From: Voacanga thouarsii | Taxonomy: Eukaryota; Streptophyta; Magnoliopsida; Gentianales; Apocynaceae | Reading direction: 5' to 3' | NCBI GenBank assembly: GCA_026120185.1 | Contig: JANUWF010001701.1 | Span: 248,001-312,000, forward strand | DNA length: 64,000 bases | In this document: positions 61,857 to 64,000 of the stretch, one piece after another | How the letters are laid out: every line of letters begins with the position of its first letter | Numbering within the stretch: position 1 is the stretch's first letter | Program-made: the position numbers and the translations under genes | Notes under the pieces: generated by a model | The model's input: the letters and a program-made list of their open reading frames with translations, nothing else | Told to the model about the DNA's origin: nothing | The model's database searches: none

Positions 61857-64000
61857 TTACTGCTGGAATTTTTATTTCTGAGTGTTGCATTGGTTTTGGT
61901 GGTATTGCTAGATTCTTCTGTATTTGTGGAACCAGATATCCTATTGCATGTTTTGTCCTACTGTTAATTTTCCCAGGTGAAAGAGAGATGCATTTGACTT
62001 GTGATAGATCATTTTGCCAAAACAAGATCCATGGAAACTTTTCAGTTTTATATGCTCCTCTGGTATTTGATTCCCATATTCCTTTACCCTTTAGCTTTAG
62101 TTACAAATTAGCCGCAATCAAAGGAAATATTGACGGAAAATGATCACTTTATCACATTAACAAATCTTTTCCTTTGCCATTCTCATTTGTAATCCAATGG
62201 ATACTTGTAATATTTTACAATCTTGTTAGATGGTTATTTTGTAACACAATGCATCAAGAGTTTACTTGGAAATGCACAATGAAACTAGAGAATGAGGCAG
62301 AATGAAACTACAAACTACTTTTTCTTCTGATTAGTTAATTACAAAACAGATTTTACAAATTCACTAGACAATCAAGTAAAGGGTCTCTTTCTGTTCTTTT
62401 TTCATCTGGAATCCATTGATTTCCAATGTTTACAACTTTAGAGCTAGCTAAATCTACTACCGGTTTGTACTTCCAAATCTTCAAGGCTCCCCAAATCAAA
62501 ATCGATTACTTCTTCATAGCCCCAACAAAATATAGTATACGAGAGGCAAAGCAATTAGCATTCTAAATATCACACTGCAATTTCAAATCAAATTTGCAGA
62601 CAAGAAAAAAGTAATAAAATGTCTGCATTTGAGCATTATCCAAAAAACAAAAATAGAGAAGATGGGAGAGTGATGTTTTTTAAGATTTTACATCTAAATC
62701 CAACTAAAACACATACAAAAGTCACCAACAATCCAGCAAAGCACAGATGCCAGCACATCTCTCACACTGACATCTTCAGACTACTAATTTTGGGATCTGA
62801 CCACCCTTATGAATTCAAGAATTTCCGCCCAAATATTATTAGCAATAGAATGCAAGACAAGTTCATCAATGTCTTCTTCCCGCAAGAAACTTTCTTCTTT
62901 CTTGTTAGCTCATTCATTTCCCCTTCAAGCCTTCTAATCCTCCTTAATAATCCAAGAATCACCACCTTAGATCTGTCAGATATTTTTGGATCAAGTTAAA
63001 CCCAGAATTGATAGCCACCATTTGCCTGTGGTGAGGGAAGCAAAAAAAAGGGGGGGGTGTAGCTCGCACCGAAGGAAAATTTTCATTCTAATAGTGATAG
63101 AAACAATACATACTTGAGGTAGCTCACACCGAAGGAATTGCCTTCCGAGATTAGCATCTGTCCAAGAGGTTAACATTATTGTTGGTCTTTTACAATAGCA
63201 ATTGGAAGAATGATTTGAATTGAAAGCTATGTTTTACACAATTGAAGACATGATATTTGTTTTTTTCCCTAGCCACTAACCGAAACTTGAATCCACCGGT
63301 CTGCAAACACGAGAAAAGAGGAGAACAAACATATATCCATGGGTGGTGAATTGAAAAGTGAAGGGGCTAAATTGCCCTTATCTTTTGACGAGGGTAGTGA
63401 CGAGAACGGTCAAAAGGACATTTTCAGTTAAAAAATATTTATTAAGGGACCTAACTAGTTAAAAATAAAGAAAATGGCCCAACCCTCAAAAACAAAAAAG
63501 TTAAGGGACTAAAATGGCTAAATTTTCATTTTTATCCATATATTTTTTTTATTTCTCTTTTAGTTTTGTAAAGTCGACGTTACGTGTGAATTTAAAAATA
63601 TACGTTTTGGTTAGTGAATAAATGAAATTTAAATTGATAATATTGAACTCAAGACTATACTGCTAAAATTTAAAATATTAAAAGAAGAAAGTAACTTAAG
63701 AATGTTAAGCAGTGTTTGTATTTATATAGAGAGATTTTAGTTGATAAATTATTTGTTTAATTGAATAATCACGTTGTTTAATAACATCTTTTTAATATTC
63801 TAATTGGCAATGAGATTTTAGTTTACAATGGCCTTAAAATAAATTTGTAATTAATTGTTAGTAAATATGTACAATTAATAGTTAACATTGGAAATACACA
63901 AATTGAAACGCACGACGATGTTGGAGACATACAAATTTGAATAAGTAATTGACAACATTAACTTCATATTTAAAAATTTCAACATTTGAATTCAAAATAC
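61857..64000. other. Terminal intergenic DNA
   Basis: No gene supported. A 19-base repeat, gtagctcrcaccgaaggaa (r = g or a), occurs at 63059-63077 and 63119-63137. A patch at about 63355-63530 reads like repeat DNA but has no recognisable ends. Confidence 0.5.

Noticed and set aside
61823..62143. 106-codon plus-strand frame
   Set aside because: Begins in the minisatellite and shows no known motif.

Overview
The window reads as nuclear DNA of a flowering plant, most likely a eudicot. It is strongly AT-rich, the genes carry many short GT-AG introns, and every recognisable gene has a plant-type relative (H3.3, a non-epsilon 14-3-3, an RWP-RK factor, a GCL-type LanC-like protein). No bacterial, organellar rRNA or tRNA genes were recognised. 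All gene models were built by eye from splice sites, reading phase and remembered family features; no search was run.

Layout: a decayed MULE transposase (minus) opens the window, followed by about 11 kb of AT-rich intergenic DNA with microsatellites. Then come a nine-exon SCAI-family gene (12765-18471, +), a histone H3.3 gene with a leader intron (21588-22292, +) with a small LINE-like remnant behind it, a WEB-family coiled-coil gene (29545-32053, +) and a 14-3-3 gene (34905-36182, -). From about 37.0 to 41.1 kb lies a mosaic of exon pieces from at least four unrelated genes (XBAT31-like ankyrin, SPT6-like, GSK3/SHAGGY-like, SirB1-like), all on the minus strand and ending at a Helitron-type 3' terminus. 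The next block, 43-50 kb, is mostly transposons: nested MITEs and a copia-type element with identical-length LTRs and gag but no pol, itself split by a solo LTR. A LanC-like gene (52994-57279, +) follows, its TATA box next to another nested MITE pair. The last part holds two pieces of one copia lineage (gag at 58.4 kb, pol at 61.1 kb, both +) with a multi-exon RKD/RWP-RK gene (59490-60597, -) between them.

The five complete genes look independent: chromatin (H3.3), phospho-protein signalling (14-3-3), a coiled-coil protein, a SCAI homologue and a LanC-like protein share no pathway that the sequence shows. The RKD gene may be failing: one splice donor reads AT instead of GT and its acidic tail lies in another frame. 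The most unusual parts are the Helitron-like gene-fragment mosaic, the RKD gene embedded antisense in copia sequence, and the nested transposons whose insertion order can be read from their target-site duplications.
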